From Candidatus Levyibacteriota bacterium (GTDB lineage: Bacteria; Patescibacteriota; Microgenomatia; Levybacterales; UBA12049): a stretch of 46,208 bases of DNA. The stretch lies in the NCBI GenBank assembly GCA_030651475.1, contig JAUSEW010000021.1, positions 65,898 to 112,105 on the forward strand, written 5' to 3'. Below, in pieces: positions 27,004 through 35,059 of the stretch. The first letter of the stretch is position 1. The number at the start of each line of letters is the position of its first letter. Both the position numbers and the translations under genes were made by a program. The notes beneath the pieces are model-generated. The model saw only the letters and a list, made by a program, of their open reading frames with translations. It made no database searches and was not told the DNA's origin.

Positions 27004-27621
27004 ATGAAATTGATTGTTGGATTGGGAAATCCCGGAGAAAAATACGAAAAGACTCGCCATAATTTGGGTTTTATGGTAATTGAAAAATTTCTCAAAGACT
27101 TCGAGCCGGTCAGAAAAACCGTTTGGGAGAACCAAAATAAATTCAAAAGCGATATTGTCCAGCTTGAATGGCAAAGGACACATGGCGGTTTGGAAAAGGT
27201 GATTCTTGCCAAACCCAAAACTTATATGAATAATTCGGGAATGGCAGTAAGATTAATTTCTGACTTTTTCAAGATAAGCTGTTCGGATATCTGGATTGTC
27301 AATGACGATATTGATTTGCCTTTGGGCGCAATGAAAATAAGATTTGGCGGAGCATCAGCCGGACATCACGGAGTTGACTCGGTTATGTCCAGCCTTGGAA
27401 CAGATAAATTTTGGAGATTTAGAATGGGAACAGGAATAAAAAATCAAAAATTAAATATTAAAAATCAAAAATTGAAAAACGTTGAGGATTTTGTATTAAG
27501 GATGTTTTCCGGATCGGAGAAAGGAAAAGTAAAGGAAATGATTAAAAGAGGAGCAAAGGCAATCGAGATGGCTTTGGAAGAAGGGATAGAAGCTTCGCAA
27601 AACCGCTTCAACACAAAATAA
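27004..27621 (+). CDS. pth: Peptidyl-tRNA hydrolase
   Basis: MKLIVGLGNPGEKYEKTRHNLGFMVIEKF, KPKTYMNNSGMAV, DDIDLPLG; start moved from 26974. Confidence 0.93.
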   Translation: MKLIVGLGNPGEKYEKTRHNLGFMVIEKFLKDFEPVRKTVWENQNKFKSDIVQLEWQRTHGGLEKVILAKPKTYMNNSGMAVRLISDFFKISCSDIWIVNDDIDLPLGAMKIRFGGASAGHHGVDSVMSSLGTDKFWRFRMGTGIKNQKLNIKNQKLKNVEDFVLRMFSGSEKGKVKEMIKRGAKAIEMALEEGIEASQNRFNTK

Positions 27622-27625
27622 TTTT

Positions 27626-27910
27626 ATGCAGACGGTTGGGCAGATCCTTAAAAAATTTAATCCTCAAAAAGATAAATATATTTCTCGTGAATTTCAGGCA
27701 TTCGGAGTATATTTGGCAGAAGAGCTTGGAGATTACAAGCACAGCGGTATGTATATAAAGCTTGCGAAAACAGTGCACCGCGCCATTTTGGAAAAGGCTC
27801 TTTCTTTCGTTTCCGACAGCAATGCCAGAAATAAAATAGGTCTTTTTATGTGGAAGATGAAGCAGTTGAGAGAAGAAGCAGAGAAAAGAACTTTGGCTAA
27901 GCAAAAATAA
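27626..27910 (+). CDS. Hypothetical protein
   Basis: ORF between pth and VTT protein, same strand, 4-bp spacings. Confidence 0.65.
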   Translation: MQTVGQILKKFNPQKDKYISREFQAFGVYLAEELGDYKHSGMYIKLAKTVHRAILEKALSFVSDSNARNKIGLFMWKMKQLREEAEKRTLAKQK

Positions 27911-27914
27911 TTTT

Positions 27915-28427
27915 ATGAAGAAATCTTACTTTTTGGGTTTCGCAGCGTCTCTAATTTTATTGACTATAGCTTTTTTATTCAGAGACAGATTATCTGACTT
28001 TAAGTCCCTAGGATTACTCGGAATATTTTTAATCAATCTTTTGGGCAATGCCACGCTTTTTCTTCCGGCTCCTGCTATCGCTTCTGTTGTCGCAGGAGGA
28101 TTATTGTATCCCGCCATCTTGGTTGCTTTGGCTGCTTCATTTGGGGCAAGCCTTGGAGATATGATAGGTTTTTTCTTAGGCATCTCGGGAAAAGCTCTAT
28201 TTATAAAAAATCACCACAAATGGTATATGTTCCTTCACGATATTTTCAAAAAGTATGGGAGTTTCATTATCTTTATCGTTGCTCTTATTCCCAATCCCTT
28301 TTTCGACGTGATAGGAATTTTGGCCGGAGTTTTTTCTTTTTCTTTTTATCGTTTTTTTATTCCTCTTTTTTTAGGAAGATTGATACGAAACTTACTTCTT
28401 GCTTACTTTGGAGTTTTCCTTAAATGA
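27915..28427 (+). CDS. VTT/DedA (SNARE-associated) family membrane protein
   Basis: ASFGASLGDMIGFFLGISGK, ALIPNPFFDVIGILAGVFSFSFYRFFI. Confidence 0.82.
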   Translation: MKKSYFLGFAASLILLTIAFLFRDRLSDFKSLGLLGIFLINLLGNATLFLPAPAIASVVAGGLLYPAILVALAASFGASLGDMIGFFLGISGKALFIKNHHKWYMFLHDIFKKYGSFIIFIVALIPNPFFDVIGILAGVFSFSFYRFFIPLFLGRLIRNLLLAYFGVFLK

Positions 28428-28696
28428 GAGTCCACGTTTTTATATCAGGTTTTGTTCAGGGAGTTGGTTTTAGGTATTTTCTCAAAAGACAGGCAAGAAG
28501 ATTGGGTCTTAACGGATTTGCAAGAAATACAATTGACAGAAGAGTAGAGGCTGTTTTTGGGGGAGAAAAAGAGAAGTTGGACGAAATAATTAAAATCTGC
28601 AGAAAAGGAGCGTTTTTATCAGAAGTAGAAAACGTAGAGGTAAAATGGGAAAGTCCCCAAAAAGACATACCCTCCCCATTTGAAATTATCCGATAA
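28424..28696 (+). CDS. acyP: Acylphosphatase
   Basis: MRVHVFISGFVQGVGFRYFLKRQARRLGLNGFARN. Confidence 0.93.
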   Translation: MRVHVFISGFVQGVGFRYFLKRQARRLGLNGFARNTIDRRVEAVFGGEKEKLDEIIKICRKGAFLSEVENVEVKWESPQKDIPSPFEIIR

Positions 28697-28737
28697 AAAA
28701 GATTTTCCTCTTAAAATTTGATATAATTTTAAATACA

Positions 28738-29487
28738 ATGCTTTTGACGATTTTATTAGCCACTTTTTTAGCTTCCATTTCCTCACTTTTTCTGGTGGCA
28801 ATTCTTCTCTTGCACAAAAGTTTTATCAAGAAAATTTCATTTTCCCTTGTTGCGTTCGCAGCCGGGGCACTTCTGGCAACAGGCTTTTTGGATACCTTAA
28901 AAGAGGCAGTCGAGATAAAAGGAGAAGAAGTATTTCTTTGGGTGACTATTGCAATTGCAGGATTTTTCGTCATAGAGCGTTTATTTCTTTTTTTGCATCA
29001 TCATGATGAAGAAGATCAACCTGTCGGTGGAGAAACAATGCGTTTGCCTACGGCGTTTTTGATATTTGGAGATGCTTTGCATAATTTTATTGATGGAGCA
29101 TCGATTGCCGCAACGTTTCTGGTGAGTTTTCCACTAGGTCTTGTTACAACTCTGGCAGTATTTATTCATGAGATTCCGCATGAGCTTGGAGATTTTGGAA
29201 TTCTTATCCATAAAGGGTGGGGAAGAGGATGGGTTCTTTGGTTTAATGTACTAACAGGAGTAGCTGCAATTGCCGGAGCGATTCTGGCATTTTACTTGGG
29301 CAATATTTTTGAAGATGCTGTTCCTATTCTTCTGGCTATAACTACGGGCAATTTTATTTACCTTTCCGCAACGGATTTACTTCCTGAAATTCATCATAAA
29401 GCAAAGAGGAGTTTAGCTCTTTCTCACACTCTTTTCTTTATAGCAGGGATTGTTTTGATAGCGGTTCTGATAAAGCTTCTGGGGTAA
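28738..29487 (+). CDS. ZIP family metal transporter
   Basis: GDALHNFIDGASIAATFL, HEIPHELGDFGILI. Confidence 0.92.
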   Translation: MLLTILLATFLASISSLFLVAILLLHKSFIKKISFSLVAFAAGALLATGFLDTLKEAVEIKGEEVFLWVTIAIAGFFVIERLFLFLHHHDEEDQPVGGETMRLPTAFLIFGDALHNFIDGASIAATFLVSFPLGLVTTLAVFIHEIPHELGDFGILIHKGWGRGWVLWFNVLTGVAAIAGAILAFYLGNIFEDAVPILLAITTGNFIYLSATDLLPEIHHKAKRSLALSHTLFFIAGIVLIAVLIKLLG

Positions 29488-29490
29488 AGA

Positions 29491-30225
29491 TTACTTTACT
29501 TTCGCAAGTTCTGCATCCAATATTGCTTTGAATGCGCTGTAAGGTTGCGCGCCTACGACTGTTTGACCGTTGATGAACGTTGTCGGAGTTCCGTTCACTC
29601 CTGCTTTTTGTCCGGCTGCCAAATCATCAGTAACATTTTTTGCATACTTGTCCGAGTCAAGACAGGAATTAAACTTAGCGGTGTCAAGCGAAAGCGCTTG
29701 AGCAAAGCCTTTTAATTTGTCTTTGGCAAAAGTTCCTGATCTTTCCGGACCTTGGTTCTTGTAAAGATAATCATGATATTCCCAGAATTTTCCCTGTTCG
29801 TTAGCGCATTCCGAAGCTTGCGCAGCCCAGGTTGATTCATCTCCCAGAAAGGCGAAGTGCCGGAAAGAAAATTTAACTTTCCCGGTATTTACATAATCTT
29901 TAATAAGGTTTGGCTCAACGTCCTTAAACCACCTCTCGCAGAAGGGGCATTGAAAATCTCCAAACTCCACCACTGTTACTTTCGCATTTTTACTGCCAAG
30001 TACGGGAAGATGACCATTGTCAACCTCGACTTTAGCAGGAGCAGCCGCTTGATTGGGTTGGCTTGGTGCAGTTGCGGCTGGCGTTGTTTTCGTAGCTACC
30101 CCCTGATTTTGCAATGACAGCTTTGTCGTAAGAGAACCCAACAGGAATACAGCTACTAATAAAAGAACCAAAAGAATAGGAGTAGAAGATGAAAGGTCGC
30201 TAAGAAATTTACTATTTTTTGCCAT
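29491..30225 (-). CDS. DsbA-like thioredoxin-fold oxidoreductase, membrane anchored
   Basis: VVEFGDFQCPFCERWFKDVEPNL, VNGTPTTFINGQTVVGAQPY; start chosen at MAKNSKFL. Confidence 0.88.
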   Translation of the reverse strand: MAKNSKFLSDLSSSTPILLVLLLVAVFLLGSLTTKLSLQNQGVATKTTPAATAPSQPNQAAAPAKVEVDNGHLPVLGSKNAKVTVVEFGDFQCPFCERWFKDVEPNLIKDYVNTGKVKFSFRHFAFLGDESTWAAQASECANEQGKFWEYHDYLYKNQGPERSGTFAKDKLKGFAQALSLDTAKFNSCLDSDKYAKNVTDDLAAGQKAGVNGTPTTFINGQTVVGAQPYSAFKAILDAELAKVK

Positions 30226-30463
30226 TAGACAATTATTGTGAGGGTTTATTAAATAATTGTCAATATCCAAAACTTGAAATTATAACTTTGGTTTCAAAAG
30301 ATTCTAATCTTTTGGCTCTTTTTCCTTTTTTATTTTTGTCTTCTCCCTTTATCCAGCTTATAATCTGGCGTAAAGATATTGGCGTAGGCCAGCTGGTTAG
30401 AAATGGTGCTGTGTATATTTGGTTCATATTTATTCCTTTCTGGAAATAATATATATCTTATGC

Positions 30464-30477
30464 ACTGCAAGTGCAGT
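30464..30477. promoter_or_regulatory. Palindromic candidate operator between dsbA-like and crp/fnr genes
   Basis: ACTGCA-AG-TGCAGT within TGCACTGCAAGTGCAGT. Confidence 0.45.
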
Positions 30478-30504
30478 AACTTGGATTACCGAAAATATGT
30501 GAGA

Positions 30505-30533
30505 TTGCTTACTGAATTTTATTCTGCTATACT
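30505..30533 (+). promoter_or_regulatory. Sigma70-type promoter for crp/fnr
   Basis: TTGCTT-17 nt-TATACT. Confidence 0.6.
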
Positions 30534-30544
30534 TTTGCGGCAAA

Positions 30545-31195
30545 ATGAATAATCTTGCAATAGAGAAACTTGAGAAATTTTTCTCGCAATTTAAAACAGT
30601 CCATTATAAAAAAGGGGAGACATTTCTTCGCCCGGGCGATATGCCCCAGGGAATACATTTTCTAAAAAAAGGCTATATAAGGCTATATTCTCTTTCTTCT
30701 GAAGGGCAAGACTTAACATTGGTTATTTACAAGCCAGGAGACTTTTTTCCTGTAGTTTGGGGTTTTACAGGTACCCCAAGTATTTATTATTTTGAGACTT
30801 TAAGTCCGGTTGAAATACAAAGGGCAAATAAAGAAGAGTTTGGTAAATTTATAGATGAGAATATTGATGTTTTTAAAGAGGTAAATTATCATATTATCCA
30901 CCGTTTCCAAATGGCTCTTAAGAGAATGGAATATCTTGTTTTTGGTAATGCAAATGCGAAACTTGCCTCAATTCTTCTTATTTGCGGAAGAGACTTCGGT
31001 ATAGATACGTCCAAAGGACGAGAAATTCAAATCCCTTTTGCGCACAAAGACATAGCTTCTCTTGTAGGGGTAACGCGGGAGACAGTCAGTCTGGAGCTGA
31101 AAAAACTTGAAAAAATAAAAATTATAGGATATAATGGGCGGCGTATCGTTATAAGAAACGAAAAAGCGCTGGAAAAAGAAGCACTTTTATCCTAA
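30545..31195 (+). CDS. Crp/Fnr family transcriptional regulator
   Basis: cNMP-binding fold plus IPFAHKDIASLVGVTRETVSLELKKLEK HTH. Confidence 0.92.
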   Translation: MNNLAIEKLEKFFSQFKTVHYKKGETFLRPGDMPQGIHFLKKGYIRLYSLSSEGQDLTLVIYKPGDFFPVVWGFTGTPSIYYFETLSPVEIQRANKEEFGKFIDENIDVFKEVNYHIIHRFQMALKRMEYLVFGNANAKLASILLICGRDFGIDTSKGREIQIPFAHKDIASLVGVTRETVSLELKKLEKIKIIGYNGRRIVIRNEKALEKEALLS

Positions 31196-31196
31196 T

Positions 31197-31727
31197 ATGA
31201 GTGAAAAATTGAGAAGAGGTCTAGATAGAGTAGGGAAAACTCCACAGGAAATGCTTTTAGAGGCACGAGACGGACTTGTTGCATGCAGGAATCTTTTTAT
31301 ACTTTCAACAATAATGCTTATATCAAGGTTGGGCGAAGACATAGATCGAACTTACTGGAGAAATGTGTGGTATGTTGCTTCTTCGAAAGAGAAAGAAATA
31401 GCAGAGAGACTTGTCGCTCCTGCGAAACTTCTTCAGCCAAAAGGATATCTTACGGTTCCAGAAGTTGAAGAAAATGCAAGAAAAAGGGGCGCTGAATTTA
31501 TTGGAGCGTTTGCTGGAAAAATAAGTCCTGAGGATGCCCTTAATCTTGCGACAGCAATAATAGATCCGCATATAAAATTTACCAAAGAAATTCAGGCGAG
31601 AATGGGAGTGAAGGAAAATCCTTTGTATGTGGAAGAAAAACCAGCAAGAAAACGTTCTATTTTCGCTGGTTACGGGTCAACTCCAAAAAATCCACAACTG
31701 CAAGAACGAGAAAGAGTAGCCTGCTAA
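31197..31727 (+). CDS. Hypothetical protein
   Basis: ORF directly downstream of crp/fnr. Confidence 0.6.
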   Translation: MSEKLRRGLDRVGKTPQEMLLEARDGLVACRNLFILSTIMLISRLGEDIDRTYWRNVWYVASSKEKEIAERLVAPAKLLQPKGYLTVPEVEENARKRGAEFIGAFAGKISPEDALNLATAIIDPHIKFTKEIQARMGVKENPLYVEEKPARKRSIFAGYGSTPKNPQLQERERVAC

Positions 31728-31738
31728 GTTTTTCCCCA

Positions 31739-31767
31739 TTGACAAGGAAGTGAAAGTTTGGTTTAAT
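31739..31767 (+). promoter_or_regulatory. Sigma70-type promoter for csoR operon
   Basis: TTGACA-17 nt-TTTAAT. Confidence 0.7.
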
Positions 31768-31777
31768 TAACTAATCC

Positions 31778-31796
31778 TATCCTGGGGGAGGGGATA
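31778..31796 (+). promoter_or_regulatory. Candidate CsoR operator overlapping the RBS
   Basis: TATCC-TGGGGGAGG-GGATA. Confidence 0.4.
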
Positions 31797-31801
31797 TAGA
31801 T

Positions 31802-32062
31802 ATGCAGCCAACAATCAAATCATCCGCAGCCAAGCGCTTAAAAATTATCGAAGGACATTTGAAAAAGGTAATAAAGATGGTTGAGAATGGCGCGTATTGT
31901 CCTGATGTTATTCAGCAGTCAACCGCAGTCCAAAGCGCTTTAAGAAAAGTTGATGAAATTTTGTTGGAGGGACATCTTAAAGATTGTGTAAGAAATGCCA
32001 TTAAATCAAGCGGGGGAGACAAGGAAATTCAAGAGCTTTTGGAAGCTTTTAGAAAGAGATAA
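31802..32062 (+). CDS. CsoR/FrmR-family metal-sensing repressor (copper-type C-H-C ligand pattern)
   Basis: RLKIIEGHLKKVIKMVENGAYCPDVIQQSTAVQSALRKVDEILLEGHLKDCV. Confidence 0.88.
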   Translation: MQPTIKSSAAKRLKIIEGHLKKVIKMVENGAYCPDVIQQSTAVQSALRKVDEILLEGHLKDCVRNAIKSSGGDKEIQELLEAFRKR

Positions 32063-32063
32063 G

Positions 32064-32564
32064 ATGGACAAAAAGGCAATAATAGGAATTCTAGTTTTTA
32101 CAGCACTTATAATAGTAGGCGCTATTTTGTTTTCCAACAATTCTCCTTCCAAAACAAGTCTTCAAAAAACCACCGGAGCAAGCATACAGACTTTCGAAAC
32201 CAGCTTTGATTTTAAAAATGTTCCATATTCAGGAGGAAATGTAGAACACCCGTTTAAAATTAAAAACTTCGGAACTGCTGATTTGACAATTGCCAATATG
32301 TCCACTTCCTGCATGTGCACCCAAGTTTTTCTCCAAAAAGGAAGTGTTATGAGTCCGAGATTTGGCATGACAGGACACGCAAGTGAAGGTGCGTGGAAGG
32401 GCGTATTAAAACCAGGAGAAGAAGCTTCAATCGTCGCAGTTTTTGATCCTACAGCTCACGGACCTTCAGGAGTTGGTCCAATATCAAGGCTCGTTAGCTT
32501 CGAGACGAATGATCCGGACCATCCTTATGTCGAATTCTCGTTTTCAGGCGTAGTGGTTAAATAA
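32064..32564 (+). CDS. DUF1573 domain protein
   Basis: SFDFKNVPYSGGNVEHPFKIKNFGTADLTIANMSTSCMCTQ. Confidence 0.8.
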   Translation: MDKKAIIGILVFTALIIVGAILFSNNSPSKTSLQKTTGASIQTFETSFDFKNVPYSGGNVEHPFKIKNFGTADLTIANMSTSCMCTQVFLQKGSVMSPRFGMTGHASEGAWKGVLKPGEEASIVAVFDPTAHGPSGVGPISRLVSFETNDPDHPYVEFSFSGVVVK

Positions 32565-33461
32565 ATGAAAAAAATACCAGTAGAGATTATTTTCGCTCTT
32601 ATTGTGCTAGCATTTTTCTTAGGTATTTTTGCAAATGAAAAGTTTTTAAATAAAGATCAGTCAGGCGTTTCAAAAACGGAAAATAAAATTGCGAATAATC
32701 TTGAAATTCTGCAAGAAAAAGTGCTTCCCAAAAACGGATATCGCTTCAAAATTAATTGGGGAATTTTGGGTAAACGGATGATTGACGACGGCGTGATAGA
32801 TAAAGTAAAACTTGCGAAAGCATTGACGGGAAAGGAAACTTTAGACGCAAATTTTGATAAATATTTGGACGGGAGCAATCAAAGAGAAATAGAATTAACG
32901 CAGGAAAACGCACAATTTTGGGTGGATGTACTTTGGGGATTTGGTCTTGCCAATAAAAACCCTATCCTTGAAACTGGACAGATGACTGAAGGAGGAAATA
33001 CTGCAAATTTTGCTTCAACAGGGGGATGGACAATAGGAGCAAAAGCGCCGATGGATTTATACAGCAAGTTTTCATACATAATTTTGTCGGAGAGCCAGCA
33101 AAAGATGGTTTCGGAAATCGCGGGAAATATTTACAGGCCTTGCTGCGGAAATTCCACTGCATTTCCGGATTGTAACCACGGAATGGCAGCTTTGGGCCTA
33201 ATTGAGCTGATGGTATCGCAGAATAAATCCAAAAATGAAATTTACAAAACAGTTTTGGCTTTTAATTCTTACTGGTTTCCGCAAACCTATCTTGATATTG
33301 CCTACCATTTTCAAAAAAGCGGACGGGATTATAGCAAAATTCCGGCTCAAGAACTCTTATCCAAGACATTTTCAAGCGCAATGGGATATGCGGTCGTAAG
33401 AAAAGAAGTGGGGAATCTTCCCTGGCCTCTTTTGCAAGGAGGAGGGAGCTGCGGAGCATAA
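32565..33461 (+). CDS. Hypothetical secreted/anchored protein with Cys/His motif
   Basis: N-terminal TM; RPCCGNSTAFPDCNHGMAALG. Confidence 0.65.
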   Translation: MKKIPVEIIFALIVLAFFLGIFANEKFLNKDQSGVSKTENKIANNLEILQEKVLPKNGYRFKINWGILGKRMIDDGVIDKVKLAKALTGKETLDANFDKYLDGSNQREIELTQENAQFWVDVLWGFGLANKNPILETGQMTEGGNTANFASTGGWTIGAKAPMDLYSKFSYIILSESQQKMVSEIAGNIYRPCCGNSTAFPDCNHGMAALGLIELMVSQNKSKNEIYKTVLAFNSYWFPQTYLDIAYHFQKSGRDYSKIPAQELLSKTFSSAMGYAVVRKEVGNLPWPLLQGGGSCGA

Positions 33462-34298
33462 ATGGATCAAATATTTTTTCAAACCTCTCTTATAGCTGCA
33501 TTTGCCGCAGGGATGGTGGCTCTTTTTGCTCCGTGCTGCATTACTTTTTTACTCCCTGCATATCTAGGGAGCGTCTTTAAGGAGAAATCAAAAATTCTTT
33601 TGGCGACTTTGGTTTTCGGTTTGGGAATATTTATAGTACTTTTGCCCGCGGTTTTGGGTGTTTCCTTGGTTTCAAAACTTCTTTTCCGCTATCACGACAC
33701 GCTTTACATTCTGGGAGGAATTATGCTATTCATAGTGGCTTTAATGTCATTTTTCGGAATAAAATTTCCAATGCCAAGATTTTCCCAGACTACCAAGAAT
33801 GGGAAGGCAGATATTATTTCTATTTTCTTACTTGGTATTTTCTCCGGAATTGCCAGTGCTTGCTGCGCGCCGGTTTTGGTTGGAATTTTGACTTTTAGCC
33901 TTCTGTCCCCGAACATATTAGGCGCAATTCTCATTGGCTTAATGTATGTTTTGGGTATGGTTTTTCCGCTTTTGCTAATTTCTATTTTTCTTTCCAAGAA
34001 AATGCCCAGCTTTTCGGCTTTCAGAAAACCAATTGCGTCTTTTAAAATCTTCGGCAAGACTTATTTTCTGTTTCTTAATAATCTTATTGCGGCAATTATA
34101 TTTTTCGCAACTTCTGTTTTGACATTTTACCTTACTTTCACAGGCAGATTGACGATGGGTAAAGCCGAAGGCATAACTTTAGCTATTCAAAATGTCGGGG
34201 CGTTTGTTAACCAATATGCCGGAGGAAGCATTCTTTTAAATATAATTTTCTTAGGTTTTGTAATTTTTATTATTTACAAGATAGCCAAAAGAGTGTAG
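33462..34298 (+). CDS. CcdA/DsbD-like transmembrane thiol-redox protein
   Basis: AAGMVALFAPCCITFLLPAYLGSVF, GIFSGIASACCAPVLVGIL, multiple TM segments. Confidence 0.8.
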   Translation: MDQIFFQTSLIAAFAAGMVALFAPCCITFLLPAYLGSVFKEKSKILLATLVFGLGIFIVLLPAVLGVSLVSKLLFRYHDTLYILGGIMLFIVALMSFFGIKFPMPRFSQTTKNGKADIISIFLLGIFSGIASACCAPVLVGILTFSLLSPNILGAILIGLMYVLGMVFPLLLISIFLSKKMPSFSAFRKPIASFKIFGKTYFLFLNNLIAAIIFFATSVLTFYLTFTGRLTMGKAEGITLAIQNVGAFVNQYAGGSILLNIIFLGFVIFIIYKIAKRV

Positions 34299-34328
34299 CC
34301 TAATAATTAGGTAAAGGGGGTGAGAAAT

Positions 34329-34475
34329 ATGATGGGATGGGGATATAGCAATATGATGAATTGGGGAACCGGCATGCCTTGGTTTGGCACCTTAGGCTTC
34401 ATCTTCTGGATAGTTGTTTTCGTAGACTTAGTTCTTTTGGGAGTTTGGCTTTGGAAACAAACACAAAAGAAATAA
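34329..34475 (+). CDS. Small Met/Trp-rich single-TM protein (48 aa), absent from the ORF track
   Basis: AAGGGGGTG RBS then MMGWGYSNMMNWGTGMPWFGTLGFIFWIVVFVDLVLLGVWLWKQTQKK*. Confidence 0.75.
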   Translation: MMGWGYSNMMNWGTGMPWFGTLGFIFWIVVFVDLVLLGVWLWKQTQKK

Positions 34476-34564
34476 AGGGTCCACCTATTCTTTCTTCTCG
34501 CCTTAGTAGATTTCTACTGCGGCTCGAAGAGCGAATTTAAGCGGGTGAAAGAGGGTGAGAAAAT

Positions 34565-35059
34565 ATGAAAGAAACATGGCTGGAAAAACTCTTATTTGGG
34601 AGCAAGTATTTTGCCTGGGTTTGGCTTATCGTGAGGGTTTATATAGGTTGGATATGGCTTCAGGCAGGACTGGAAAAAATAAAAAATCCCCTGTGGGTTG
34701 GAGAAAAAGCAGGGGTGGCGATTCAGGGATTTTTGGCGAATGCGCTGGCTAAAGCTAGCGGCGCGCATCCTGCTGTTGCGAGTTGGTACGCGGCATTTAT
34801 CAAAGATTTTGCCTTACCTAACTCAACAATTTTTTCCTATTTAGTTTCGTACGGAGAAGTAGTAGTAGGAATTGCGCTAATTCTTGGTCTTTTTACAGGA
34901 ATTGCTGCACTTTTTGGCGGGTTGATGAACTTAAACTATCTTTTAGCAGGTACTATAAGTATTAATCCTTTAATGCTGGTTGTACAAATCTTGCTGATGT
35001 TAGCATGGAGAACTGCAGGATGGTTTGGTTTAGACAGATACATAAATGCAAGACGATAA
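34565..35059 (+). CDS. DoxX/DoxD family membrane protein
   Basis: WLIVRVYIGWIWLQAGLEKI, GEVVVGIALILGLFTGIAALFGGLMNLNYLLAG. Confidence 0.85.
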   Translation: MKETWLEKLLFGSKYFAWVWLIVRVYIGWIWLQAGLEKIKNPLWVGEKAGVAIQGFLANALAKASGAHPAVASWYAAFIKDFALPNSTIFSYLVSYGEVVVGIALILGLFTGIAALFGGLMNLNYLLAGTISINPLMLVVQILLMLAWRTAGWFGLDRYINARR

